Positions 19,194 to 27,713 of a stretch of 64,000 nt of DNA are shown in pieces; the stretch's first letter is position 1, and each line of letters opens with the position of its first letter. Source of the DNA: a bacterium (GTDB lineage: Bacteria; Electryoneota; Electryoneia; Electryoneales; Electryoneaceae); contig JANQEY010000297.1 in assembly GCA_028278125.1 (NCBI GenBank), forward strand, positions 1 through 64,000. Reading direction: 5' to 3'. Under the pieces are notes generated by a model. That model worked only from the letters and a program-made list of their open reading frames with translations, was not told where the DNA came from and did no database searches. Both the position numbers and the translations under genes were made by a program.

Positions 19194-21938
19194 TTAACGG
19201 ACAAGCATAACCTTTTGTACCTGGTTCAATTCACCCGGGACAAGCGCGTGGACGAAATACAGACCACTTGAAAGTCCGTGAGCATCGAATGTGAACTGGT
19301 GGTATCCCGCATCGAAGTAGTCATTGGCGAGGATTGCAACAGTCTGGCCAAGTACATTGGTCACTACCACTGTCAGTGATGATACTTCCGGCAGACCGAT
19401 TGAGACAGTCGTTGTCGGGTTGAACGGATTCGGATACGGTGTCTCGAATTTATAATCTGTCGGGACGGCATTGCTGAGTTCAGGTGTGTCAAGTTCATCA
19501 ACTTCGATGAAATCGGTCAATACCCAGCCATCAGGATCAAAGGTACCGGCTACAGTCGGACCGGCTACTATCACTGTGAATGGGAATGTCTGCTCAGCGA
19601 CGATATCTCCAGCCCAGTAATCACCAACCACCGCATGGTAAGTATAAACTCCTGGCGGTGCGAAACCGGGTACAAACTGGTTAGGTACAGCAACGAGTAC
19701 TCCACCATCGGGTAGTGTAATTCCTGTAAAGAGATCGAGTGGACCGTAAGGCATTCCCCATGGGAGTGTCAAGGCAGTCCAGGCATCAAATGTATAAGGG
19801 CCACCTGAAACGTTTTGTACAAACGCGTTCCAGCCGAAAGTTGTTGGAGGATTGATGATCGTAGGATCAACTACCGGTGTTGCTGAAAGGAACAATGGTG
19901 AAGCTGCTGCTTCAAACATATTATCGATGATTGTTTCGAGAATATCAAAGTCGCCTGGATCTGTCCAGTAGATATCCCTGGCAGAATTTGCAAAATGTTT
20001 GAATACGCCAGCGCCAGCGTTCTTCGTGAGAAGAATTGGCCAACCATCACCATTCTCTGCGCCTACAGCTGCTAATGGATCATTAAATTCCAATACATAA
20101 TATGCAGCGAATTCATCAACAAAGTCATACGTGTTCGGTAAACCCTGTACAAGGGGATGAAGCGGATCGGTAATAGTCAGATGTGGTGTTGCTGAGATAT
20201 CCCATCCATACAAGCCTGTGTGGTCAACGATGTCCTGCATTCCATTGGAGAATGTTGCTGAATTAGAGCCACCGATCAGATATAGCGTTCCGCCACCGGT
20301 GCAGTAATCAACAATTGCTTGCATATCGTTGACGCCACCAATACCACCGTCCATGGCGACAAGAACAGTCTGGTAAGAATTCAAATCTACGTTTTCCCAA
20401 TCATTTGTCTGAATATGATGATAGGGGATGCCAAGGTTGTCCATAGCGAGCAACACGGAAGTTTCAATGGTGGTAGTTCCTAAAACCAGGATTCCACGGT
20501 AAAGACCATAATTGATCAGGTTTGGAACGATCAGACCAGCGTTATCACCGTAGAAGTTATACAGGTATTCCAGTGTCATTGTTGAGACAATGACCATTCC
20601 GTTACCGTATGAATATTCAACAGTTGTAGGATATCCATCAGTGGTTTCGGTAATAACTACGGCTTCTTCCGGGTAACCATCCACGTATCCATGATTTGCA
20701 TGAGCTCCTTCAAGCGGATCTACCGTACCCTCAAGGATGGGATGATCAGGGACAACTGACCAGTTGTCAAAATCGTTATATGCAGCATCGTCCCATACTT
20801 CTGTCGTACCGTCCCAAAGTACCCAGGGGGTTCCATGGTCGTTGGTACCGCCATGATACTGCAGCCATCCACCGGCAGCTACATAAGCTGCGAGGTGATC
20901 AGTTGCCGCGTTAAGGTTAGCGTTAAATGGATCATTCTGGTTACCTTCGACGATCACGAGGGTATAGCCGGATAAATCAGTAGCTGCTACATCAGCTGAA
21001 GCAATTACATCATAATCAACACCCATCGCGATCATTGATTCTTCATTTCCATTACCCCAGAAGGAGGTATGATCTTTAATGAGAGCAACCGAGCCACCCG
21101 GTTCTACTTCCATCGTGTTCCATTCTAAATCATCGATCACGAGATAATCGCCGGTGAAGGATACCATCACATGGCCAATATTGTCAGCAGTGTATGATAA
21201 TTCCTGCATTATATCATCACCGTAAATTGAGCTCCAGCCCAGGTAATTGTCGTCCACATCCCAGCAATCAAGGTAGACCCATTCAGCAGGCCAGAGATCA
21301 CCGGATCCTACCAGCATTCTGACTTCACTAACCGGATCATCAAAGTATATATATTCGGGACCCTGTGGTATTCCACCGTCTTCCATCGTCAGGTTGACAT
21401 TAAAGCAAAGGAAATTTGGTGAACTGTGGCCGGTTACCCCAAAGTTCGAGAGTTCGTTTAGTACTGCTCCACCATCATGTTCACCTGTTCCGTAAAATGT
21501 TACACCCATATGTGTGTATTCATCATATAACCGGACAGTCTGGGAAAAAGCCGAGGGAGCGTCAATAATATCATCAAAATCGATAAGATGCCAGGTGTCC
21601 AGCTCGTTATAATTATCATTGTACCGTCTTTCGATAATGTCGATAAGCTGTGGTGGTGTCATGCTGGGACCACCGGCTACAATGTACGGGGCTTCCGGAA
21701 CTTTGATAGCTGTCTGATCAGCTACTACATTCTGCGGATACAGGTATTCTCCCGATGATGTCCGCAGTGTTGCCGGGTTGATACCTGGCCCTTCAAATTG
21801 CCTGGGACACACTTGCTGCTGTGTTTCCAGGACCGTTTCATTATTTGCGGTTGCCGGTGACGATGAATCGTCAGCAATTGCCAGCGCAAAAGAAAAGAGC
21901 AGGCAGGTCAGAACCGCAAAAACTACTAACTTCTTCAT
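19194..21938 (-). CDS. Secreted protein with two amidotransferase-like domains and T9SS sorting domain (paralogue)
   Basis: A 914-residue paralogue of the protein at 15896-18643, same architecture and unknown function. The ATG at 21938 has GGAGG five bases upstream, and the signal peptide covers about residues 1-22. The N-terminal beta-rich domain keeps the YNELDTWH and DGGIPQGP motifs. The two amidotransferase-like segments keep VALIKDHTSFWGNGNEE, VIVEGNQ, VLVAMDGG and YLIGGSNS. The last 214 residues (shared module, GWVLTDFIE linker, sorting domain) differ from the paralogue at only about 15 positions by hand alignment, while the first 680 residues differ at roughly half. It is the first gene of the block, divergent from the winged-helix regulator at 22584. 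Confidence 0.88.
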   Translation of the reverse strand: MKKLVVFAVLTCLLFSFALAIADDSSSPATANNETVLETQQQVCPRQFEGPGINPATLRTSSGEYLYPQNVVADQTAIKVPEAPYIVAGGPSMTPPQLIDIIERRYNDNYNELDTWHLIDFDDIIDAPSAFSQTVRLYDEYTHMGVTFYGTGEHDGGAVLNELSNFGVTGHSSPNFLCFNVNLTMEDGGIPQGPEYIYFDDPVSEVRMLVGSGDLWPAEWVYLDCWDVDDNYLGWSSIYGDDIMQELSYTADNIGHVMVSFTGDYLVIDDLEWNTMEVEPGGSVALIKDHTSFWGNGNEESMIAMGVDYDVIASADVAATDLSGYTLVIVEGNQNDPFNANLNAATDHLAAYVAAGGWLQYHGGTNDHGTPWVLWDGTTEVWDDAAYNDFDNWSVVPDHPILEGTVDPLEGAHANHGYVDGYPEEAVVITETTDGYPTTVEYSYGNGMVIVSTMTLEYLYNFYGDNAGLIVPNLINYGLYRGILVLGTTTIETSVLLAMDNLGIPYHHIQTNDWENVDLNSYQTVLVAMDGGIGGVNDMQAIVDYCTGGGTLYLIGGSNSATFSNGMQDIVDHTGLYGWDISATPHLTITDPLHPLVQGLPNTYDFVDEFAAYYVLEFNDPLAAVGAENGDGWPILLTKNAGAGVFKHFANSARDIYWTDPGDFDILETIIDNMFEAAASPLFLSATPVVDPTIINPPTTFGWNAFVQNVSGGPYTFDAWTALTLPWGMPYGPLDLFTGITLPDGGVLVAVPNQFVPGFAPPGVYTYHAVVGDYWAGDIVAEQTFPFTVIVAGPTVAGTFDPDGWVLTDFIEVDELDTPELSNAVPTDYKFETPYPNPFNPTTTVSIGLPEVSSLTVVVTNVLGQTVAILANDYFDAGYHQFTFDAHGLSSGLYFVHALVPGELNQVQKVMLVR

Positions 21939-22583
21939 GGATTCCTCCGATTTGAGTGAGTGTAATTTAACCGCAAAGATATTTAATCTTCATTCGGTTA
22001 TTTTCAGTTCATAGCGAGAATGCACAGGCAAGCGAATCGAGTATGCACGTGATCACGAAACAAAAGGATCTATCCAAAGCATTCCAGCTTAAAAATCCCA
22101 AAGGTGTTTCGAAAACGTATGGTAGAACAGAGTTCTACCTTAGCAATAACTTTTAATGAATAGAGATATTATAAGTCGATCGACACAGTACGTTGTACTT
22201 CAATTCCTGAGGCAATCGCTCCCCAATCCCTGCTTCTGGTGCTACGATTACAAATGGTAAGCACTATTATTTGACTGTAATTATTATAAATAATTATTAA
22301 ATAACGTAAAATCCCAAATAAACGAAACAAAGATAATACTGCTTTTTAGTACTTGGCAAGCAAAAATAAACTTTTCACAAAATATTCGTTGGCTCGAGAG
22401 TTAGCTCAATCTTATTCGATGTAAAATAAACATTGTTGTTTAAGTTATTTTTCAGGAATTTGCTATTGTTATGCATATTCATAAATAGTCTGCTGTTAGT
22501 TATATTGTTCATGAACATGAAGAATTGAGGATTTTGTATTACTGCTCAGTGGATATTTTTCTAGTATATCCAGGGGAAAATAT
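21939..22583. promoter_or_regulatory. Divergent intergenic region between a T9SS cargo gene and a winged-helix regulator
   Basis: This 645-base region separates divergently transcribed genes. It contains GAATGC (22018-22023) facing GCATTCC (22079-22085), matching a pair upstream of the paralogue at 18643. It also has a perfect hyphenated palindrome GGTAGAAC-AGA-GTTCTACC (22121-22139) and a smaller AGTAC-GTT-GTACT dyad near 22190. The palindromes have no adjacent T-run and look more like protein-binding sites than terminators. An AGGGGA ribosome binding site lies six bases before the TTG at 22584. Confidence 0.5.
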
Positions 22584-23354
22584 TTGACTACTCTTAAGGA
22601 AATAGAAGAGGCTGTAACATCGGGTGATAGCAGTTCTTTTATCCGTCTACTTGTTTTGCTTGCGGAAGCCATGAGCGCCTGGCGAAAAGATGGTTCCCTT
22701 TCGGGTAATATCAATTCGATGCGTAAGAACTTTGACTCTGGCTTTGGTGATAATATTTCTGAAGTTTTAAGAACAGTTGCATTGCCTGCCGAGGCGAAGG
22801 GAGTATCCGGAAACTGGGTGCAGACCTTTGGGGGCTTCAAAGTAACGCTGGATGGTAGACAGATAGATTTTTCCAGGTGGCGTTCTAAAAAAGCTGTTGA
22901 CCTTATGGCATTTCTTATACTTAAGTATCCTAACGCCGTCCACAAGGAAATGTTAATAGAATTTCTCTGGCCTGAAACAGAACCGAACCTTGGGATCAAA
23001 AGGCTGCATCATGTAATCAGCGAATTGCGGCACTATCTTCAACCGAAGGTATCAGGATACATGCGTAAGCAGTATATCCATTATGAACATCATGAATACA
23101 GGATATCCCTGGGTGAGCCCGACAAAGAGATCATTGACCATGTTCTCTTCGAGCAGATAACACAGGCGGGGAACAGGTTATGGTTGACCGGCAACCAGGA
23201 AGGCGCAAAAAACCTGTACAGCGCAGCGTTGCTGTTTAAACAGGGTGAACTGTTCCCCAAGTATCGATATGAGTCAGAATTTGAGGATCGCCGGGAACGT
23301 TTGAATAAACTCGAAGAACGGATCCTTAACAGGATGGGTGAACAACGAATTTAA
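22584..23354 (+). CDS. SARP/BTAD-like winged-helix regulatory protein
   Basis: A 256-residue cytoplasmic protein starting at TTG with AGGGGA six bases upstream; no in-frame ATG or GTG lies nearby. Residues about 80-165 form an OmpR/PhoB-type winged helix as found in SARP and BTAD regulators, seen in FGGFKVTLDGRQIDF, RSKKAVDLMAFL and FLWPETEPNLGIKRLHHVIS. The segment 195-256 is helical and resembles a short BTAD/TPR part. The N-terminal 75 residues are helical without a recognisable domain, and there is no receiver domain. It is divergent from the T9SS cargo block and followed by its own terminator, so control of the adjacent secreted proteins is plausible but only inferred from position. Confidence 0.78.
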   Translation: MTTLKEIEEAVTSGDSSSFIRLLVLLAEAMSAWRKDGSLSGNINSMRKNFDSGFGDNISEVLRTVALPAEAKGVSGNWVQTFGGFKVTLDGRQIDFSRWRSKKAVDLMAFLILKYPNAVHKEMLIEFLWPETEPNLGIKRLHHVISELRHYLQPKVSGYMRKQYIHYEHHEYRISLGEPDKEIIDHVLFEQITQAGNRLWLTGNQEGAKNLYSAALLFKQGELFPKYRYESEFEDRRERLNKLEERILNRMGEQRI

Positions 23355-23409
23355 GAGTCGTTTATTGATCTCTGGATCACCTTATCTCTATTAAATACGC
23401 TCCAAACAG

Positions 23410-23444
23410 ACTATCCAATTACTTCGGATAGTTTTTTATTTTTA
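23410..23444 (+). terminator. Rho-independent terminator after the winged-helix regulator
   Basis: The stem ACTATCC (23410-23416) pairs with GGATAGT (23426-23432) and is followed by TTTTTATTTTT. It lies 56 bases past the stop codon. Confidence 0.9.
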
Positions 23445-23600
23445 CAGGTATTCATTTTGCAGTCTGGAGAATGGAGTATTAATATTGTGCTGACTTATTC
23501 TGTTGGATTATCCTGATGATGGATTTTCACTAAACATAATTAATCTAAATGTCATTGGTTAAATTAAATAATACAAAACATTACGCATTTAATCGGGTGT

Positions 23601-26600
23601 ATGAAAATGCGTAAAGTAATCGTCTGGATATCCGGAATTCTAGTATTTCTGGTAGTCTATATAATCACACTTGTTGTATTATTAACCACACCTCCAATCA
23701 CTAACCTCCTGGTATTCACAGCTGAAAAGTATCTGAAAGAAACAGGCTTGATACATGTGGAGATTGAATCCTTACAGATCAATCTGTTGAACAGCTTGAA
23801 GCTAAGGGGACTCAAGGTTTTCAGTCCTGATGAGGATAACAAGTTCTGTATCGTTGAAATTGAAAAACTTGACGCAAAATATTCACTCGGTAATCTTCAT
23901 AACAGGCAATTTTTTCTCGAATCCGCGGTACTCAACGGTTTAAACGTGGATGTGCGACAAGATAGTACGGGGGAAGTAATTCTTCCTTTCCAGGCAATGG
24001 AACAGCAAAAGGTAAAGGAGAAGCAATCAAAACCGCCCGACTTCTCACTACTTGTTGGTAAAGCGGAATTGAAAAACGCAAACCTGGAGTATTCGGATAG
24101 TGCACTTCCTTTAAATACTCAATTACAGAACCTGAAAATATCCCTGGTGCAGCCATCTCCCGAGGTTTATTCATTTGAACTTGCCGCCGATACATTGAAT
24201 GTTTCGTACCAGGGTATCGATAAAAATGTGTCGGGATTCTTTTTAACAGGTCAGATGGAAGGAACTGATCTTAATATTGATTCTCTTTCTTTTAGTTTAC
24301 CGGGCTTGTCTTTAAACACCAACGCAGAAATTGATTTAAGTAGTGATCTTCCGGGAATGGTGGTAAAAACCGGTATGTTTATCGATGCCGGAATTTTAAC
24401 GAGCTACCTTTCGGAGTTTATTCCCCAGGAACTGCCCGAGATTTACGGCAATGTAATTATCCAGGTGGGAATTGAAGGCAATCCTGAAAATCCAAATGTT
24501 AACGTGAAAGTCGATATTCCTTTCCTGGAAGTAATGGAATATTCAATTAAAAACGGCTCATTGAAAGCAAGGTACGATACAACCTCAATCAACCTGGATC
24601 GTTTATACCTGGAAATATTCAGTGGTAATATTAATCTGGATGGAAATGTAGAACTGGAAAACAACCTCCCCGTTTTCCACGACCTTAACCTGGATATTTC
24701 GAACATGGACATAAACGAAGCGGTGAAAAAGATTACAAATGAGCCAATTGACCAGGAGGCAAAACTTTCTGGATCTCTCCATTCACGGGGAAAACTGTCA
24801 GTTGAACCGGAAGTAGATGAATTGCTTAATGATATTTCCCTTGCCGGCGAGTTCAAGATCACCGAATTGAGTAACCAGGGGAACAAAGTTAATGATCTGA
24901 AATTTAATCTTGGTTTCAAAAATGGACAGCTTACCGCGAATCTCGAGCAGGACAGCACAACTTCGCTAACCTGTCTTGTAGATGTCACAGAAGATTCACT
25001 TGATGGTAAAGTTGATATAGATATTGCTAACCTTGCCCCACACCTCGATTTAGCTGGAGTTCCCGGAATACAGGGCGGATTAAAACTTTCGACAAGCTTC
25101 AGTGGTGCTTTAGAAAATCCTTCTGCCCAGGTTGAACTTTCGATTGGAAACTTAAAATATCACCAGGTTCCACTTGATACCCTGTACGCTGATATTTATT
25201 ACGATTCAGATTACCTGGAGATTAACAACTTTCTATTTAATGGAAACCTGGCATTTATAGATACTTTGCAGCCCCCGTTTCAAGGGACTGGTCTTCAGGG
25301 AAGTGTCGGGTACGGTGGGCAATTTGAAGGCTATATAGACAGTATTAAAGGTGAAGCATCTCTTAAACGTTTGAAAGGGAACCTCTCTATATCCTCTGAA
25401 AATTTCGGTGTAGACACTCTTCTTTTACAAACTGCTGGAATAGATCTATCAGTTGGTAATGATTTTATTCACCTGGACTCGATTTACGCAGAATACAATC
25501 CGGTATTACTGTCAGGTAATGGGAGAATCAGTATATCAAATCTTTATGGAGATATATTACTAAGCTTCATTAATTCCGAAAATCATCAAAATCATTTTGG
25601 CAGGATTGACCTGGAGTTTAATGCGGCTGATACCAGCAACCTGTCGCTGAAAGCCACCGGATCTGAGTTCAAAATCCAGGATATTCTCGCCATGTTTCCT
25701 GAGCCGAAGGATGTGGGTGGCGATGTTTCCTTCCTGCTGGATTTTAACGGCTCACCTTCCATGCCTGAAGCGTCCGCATCACTGTCAGTTGATAATCCCT
25801 GGTTCGGTTGGATTGAGCTGGATTCAGCATTTGCAGTGGTTTCATTCAGCAATGATACCCTCAGGATAAGTGCGCTTGATATCTATCATGTTGGCCAGCG
25901 AACATGGGCTGACGCTTACCTGGTTCTCGATCATGATTCAACGGGGATGTATACGTTTAACGAAACATGTCAAACAAAGGGTGAGTTGGGCGGAAGAAAT
26001 CTCGATCTGCAAACACTGAATGTCTTTTTCCCTAAAGGTATGTGGATGACAGGCGGTGGTAATTACCGATTCAACTGGGATGGGACAGTAAAAGAACCGA
26101 TGCCTTTTGGCGAAATAACGTTGATCGACGGTCATATAAACCTTGCGACTGGAGCTCCCCCTGTAGAAGATCTAGCCGTCAGGATTGCGCTGGATGATTC
26201 ACTAATCACAGTTCGGCAATGTGATTCGGAAATCGCTGAAACGGCTTTCGATTTTAAAGGTAAGCTGGCTTATAATGATCCGAAGAACCTGTATACAAAA
26301 TTCCGCTTGGGAATTGATCATGTTGTTGCGATTAAAGGTGTGGGGGGGATGGAAAATGATTCTCTTGATTTTTACCTGAGTATCCGGGAATTTGACCTCA
26401 CCCGCATCAGGACTTTCCTGCCCGATATACAGAAATTGAAAGGTTTCCTCAAGTCTGAGTTGGATTTCACCGGTACTGTCGCAGATCCGCATATAGATGG
26501 TACGCTGAATGTCTGGAAACTGGCATTTATGCCACCCCATATGGATAAACCATTAACTAATGGGGTGGTCTCGATGCGGTTTAACGAAAAAGAGGTAACT

Positions 26601-27713
26601 CTCGATACCCTTTACCTGCGAAAGAGAAAGGGGACAATCCTGGCAACCGCTCATCTTGCTCATAAGGAAGGGCAGATAGAAGACCTGGCATTTAACGCAA
26701 ATGTTGACGGGATGATGGTTAAGAATCCGCGCGAATATAAACTGACCATCGAATCGGCAGATGTAACCTATGAAAAAGTGGATAACCATTATGAACTTGA
26801 CGGCGATATCGTGCTGGGAGATACCCGGTTCCAGCTGAATGTTACCCCGAAGCTGATTATTTCTAACATGGAAACAACAGAACGTCCCCGTGAGGAACTT
26901 CCACCGATTCTCCAGAAAACCCAGTTTTATGTTGATATCCATGAGAGTGAGGATGTCTGGATTGATAATAACCTTGCCAAGTTGAACCTGGGGCTTGATC
27001 TAAAACTGAGGGGACGTCCCGATAAACCAAACATGGTTGGGGAAGTAAATATTAATGACGGTCATGTCTACTACCTGGGACGGAAGTTCCGGATTACGAA
27101 GGGTATCATCAGCTTCGTAGATCCTACCGAACCGATACCTATGGTGGACTTGATCGCTGAATCTACAGTCAGGACATATGAAGACCAGGCGGCGGTAGTC
27201 TATACAGTTACGCTTTCCATCCAGGGTGACGCTGATGAACCGATCCTTGTACTGACATCCGATCCACCCGTCAGTGATGAAGCTGACATTATCACACTTC
27301 TCACGGTCGGTTATACCCGTGAACGATTGACTGAAAAACCGGCGTTGCGTCATCGTGCCGGTGAAATTGGTTCTCAATACCTGTCAGGATATATCAACCG
27401 GAATGTAGGTAGTGCCATTGGCCTGGATGAGCTGAGTTTTGAAGGGAACCTTCTCAACCTCCTGGAACGGGATCCCACGCTTGATCCTCTCGAGAGTGAA
27501 CGTGAATCAATGCCGAAACTCCAGGCCAGCAAACGGCTTACTGACAGGTTAACCCTAACATATATCACCCGGTTGGGTTACCTGGACGAGCAGGGTGTAA
27601 GGGTTAATTACAGGTTAAATAGACTGTTTTCCGTCGAGGGTGAAACATACCAGGGTGGAGAATTTGGACCCGAAGCGGGACTTGATCTTAATTTCAGGCT
27701 GCAATTCAAATGA
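23601..27713 (+). CDS. tamB: TamB-like translocation and assembly module protein (DUF490/AsmA-like)
   Basis: A 1370-residue inner-membrane-anchored periplasmic protein. An N-terminal membrane helix (about residues 6-29) is followed by an AsmA-like start (KYLKETGLIHVEIESLQIN) and a long series of repetitive beta strands, as in the lipid-bridging TamB/AsmA/VPS13-like proteins. The C-terminal part carries the conserved DUF490 block (PNMVGEVNINDGHVYYLGRK, ITKGIISFVDPTEPIP, DEADIITLLTVGYTRERL). The stop overlaps the start of the Omp85 gene by four bases (ATGA), so the two are co-translated and probably form the envelope-spanning TAM-type complex. A second ATG at 23607 is an alternative start; neither has a strong ribosome binding site. 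Confidence 0.92.
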   Translation: MKMRKVIVWISGILVFLVVYIITLVVLLTTPPITNLLVFTAEKYLKETGLIHVEIESLQINLLNSLKLRGLKVFSPDEDNKFCIVEIEKLDAKYSLGNLHNRQFFLESAVLNGLNVDVRQDSTGEVILPFQAMEQQKVKEKQSKPPDFSLLVGKAELKNANLEYSDSALPLNTQLQNLKISLVQPSPEVYSFELAADTLNVSYQGIDKNVSGFFLTGQMEGTDLNIDSLSFSLPGLSLNTNAEIDLSSDLPGMVVKTGMFIDAGILTSYLSEFIPQELPEIYGNVIIQVGIEGNPENPNVNVKVDIPFLEVMEYSIKNGSLKARYDTTSINLDRLYLEIFSGNINLDGNVELENNLPVFHDLNLDISNMDINEAVKKITNEPIDQEAKLSGSLHSRGKLSVEPEVDELLNDISLAGEFKITELSNQGNKVNDLKFNLGFKNGQLTANLEQDSTTSLTCLVDVTEDSLDGKVDIDIANLAPHLDLAGVPGIQGGLKLSTSFSGALENPSAQVELSIGNLKYHQVPLDTLYADIYYDSDYLEINNFLFNGNLAFIDTLQPPFQGTGLQGSVGYGGQFEGYIDSIKGEASLKRLKGNLSISSENFGVDTLLLQTAGIDLSVGNDFIHLDSIYAEYNPVLLSGNGRISISNLYGDILLSFINSENHQNHFGRIDLEFNAADTSNLSLKATGSEFKIQDILAMFPEPKDVGGDVSFLLDFNGSPSMPEASASLSVDNPWFGWIELDSAFAVVSFSNDTLRISALDIYHVGQRTWADAYLVLDHDSTGMYTFNETCQTKGELGGRNLDLQTLNVFFPKGMWMTGGGNYRFNWDGTVKEPMPFGEITLIDGHINLATGAPPVEDLAVRIALDDSLITVRQCDSEIAETAFDFKGKLAYNDPKNLYTKFRLGIDHVVAIKGVGGMENDSLDFYLSIREFDLTRIRTFLPDIQKLKGFLKSELDFTGTVADPHIDGTLNVWKLAFMPPHMDKPLTNGVVSMRFNEKEVTLDTLYLRKRKGTILATAHLAHKEGQIEDLAFNANVDGMMVKNPREYKLTIESADVTYEKVDNHYELDGDIVLGDTRFQLNVTPKLIISNMETTERPREELPPILQKTQFYVDIHESEDVWIDNNLAKLNLGLDLKLRGRPDKPNMVGEVNINDGHVYYLGRKFRITKGIISFVDPTEPIPMVDLIAESTVRTYEDQAAVVYTVTLSIQGDADEPILVLTSDPPVSDEADIITLLTVGYTRERLTEKPALRHRAGEIGSQYLSGYINRNVGSAIGLDELSFEGNLLNLLERDPTLDPLESERESMPKLQASKRLTDRLTLTYITRLGYLDEQGVRVNYRLNRLFSVEGETYQGGEFGPEAGLDLNFRLQFK

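Noticed and set aside
22496..22999. 167-codon open frame on the minus strand overlapping the winged-helix regulator
   Set aside because: It is antisense to residues that carry the conserved winged-helix pattern, and lacks any domain or ribosome binding site.
24443..24988. 181-codon open frame on the minus strand inside tamB
   Set aside because: Antisense to a clear tamB reading frame, with low-complexity Ser/Arg content and no start signals.
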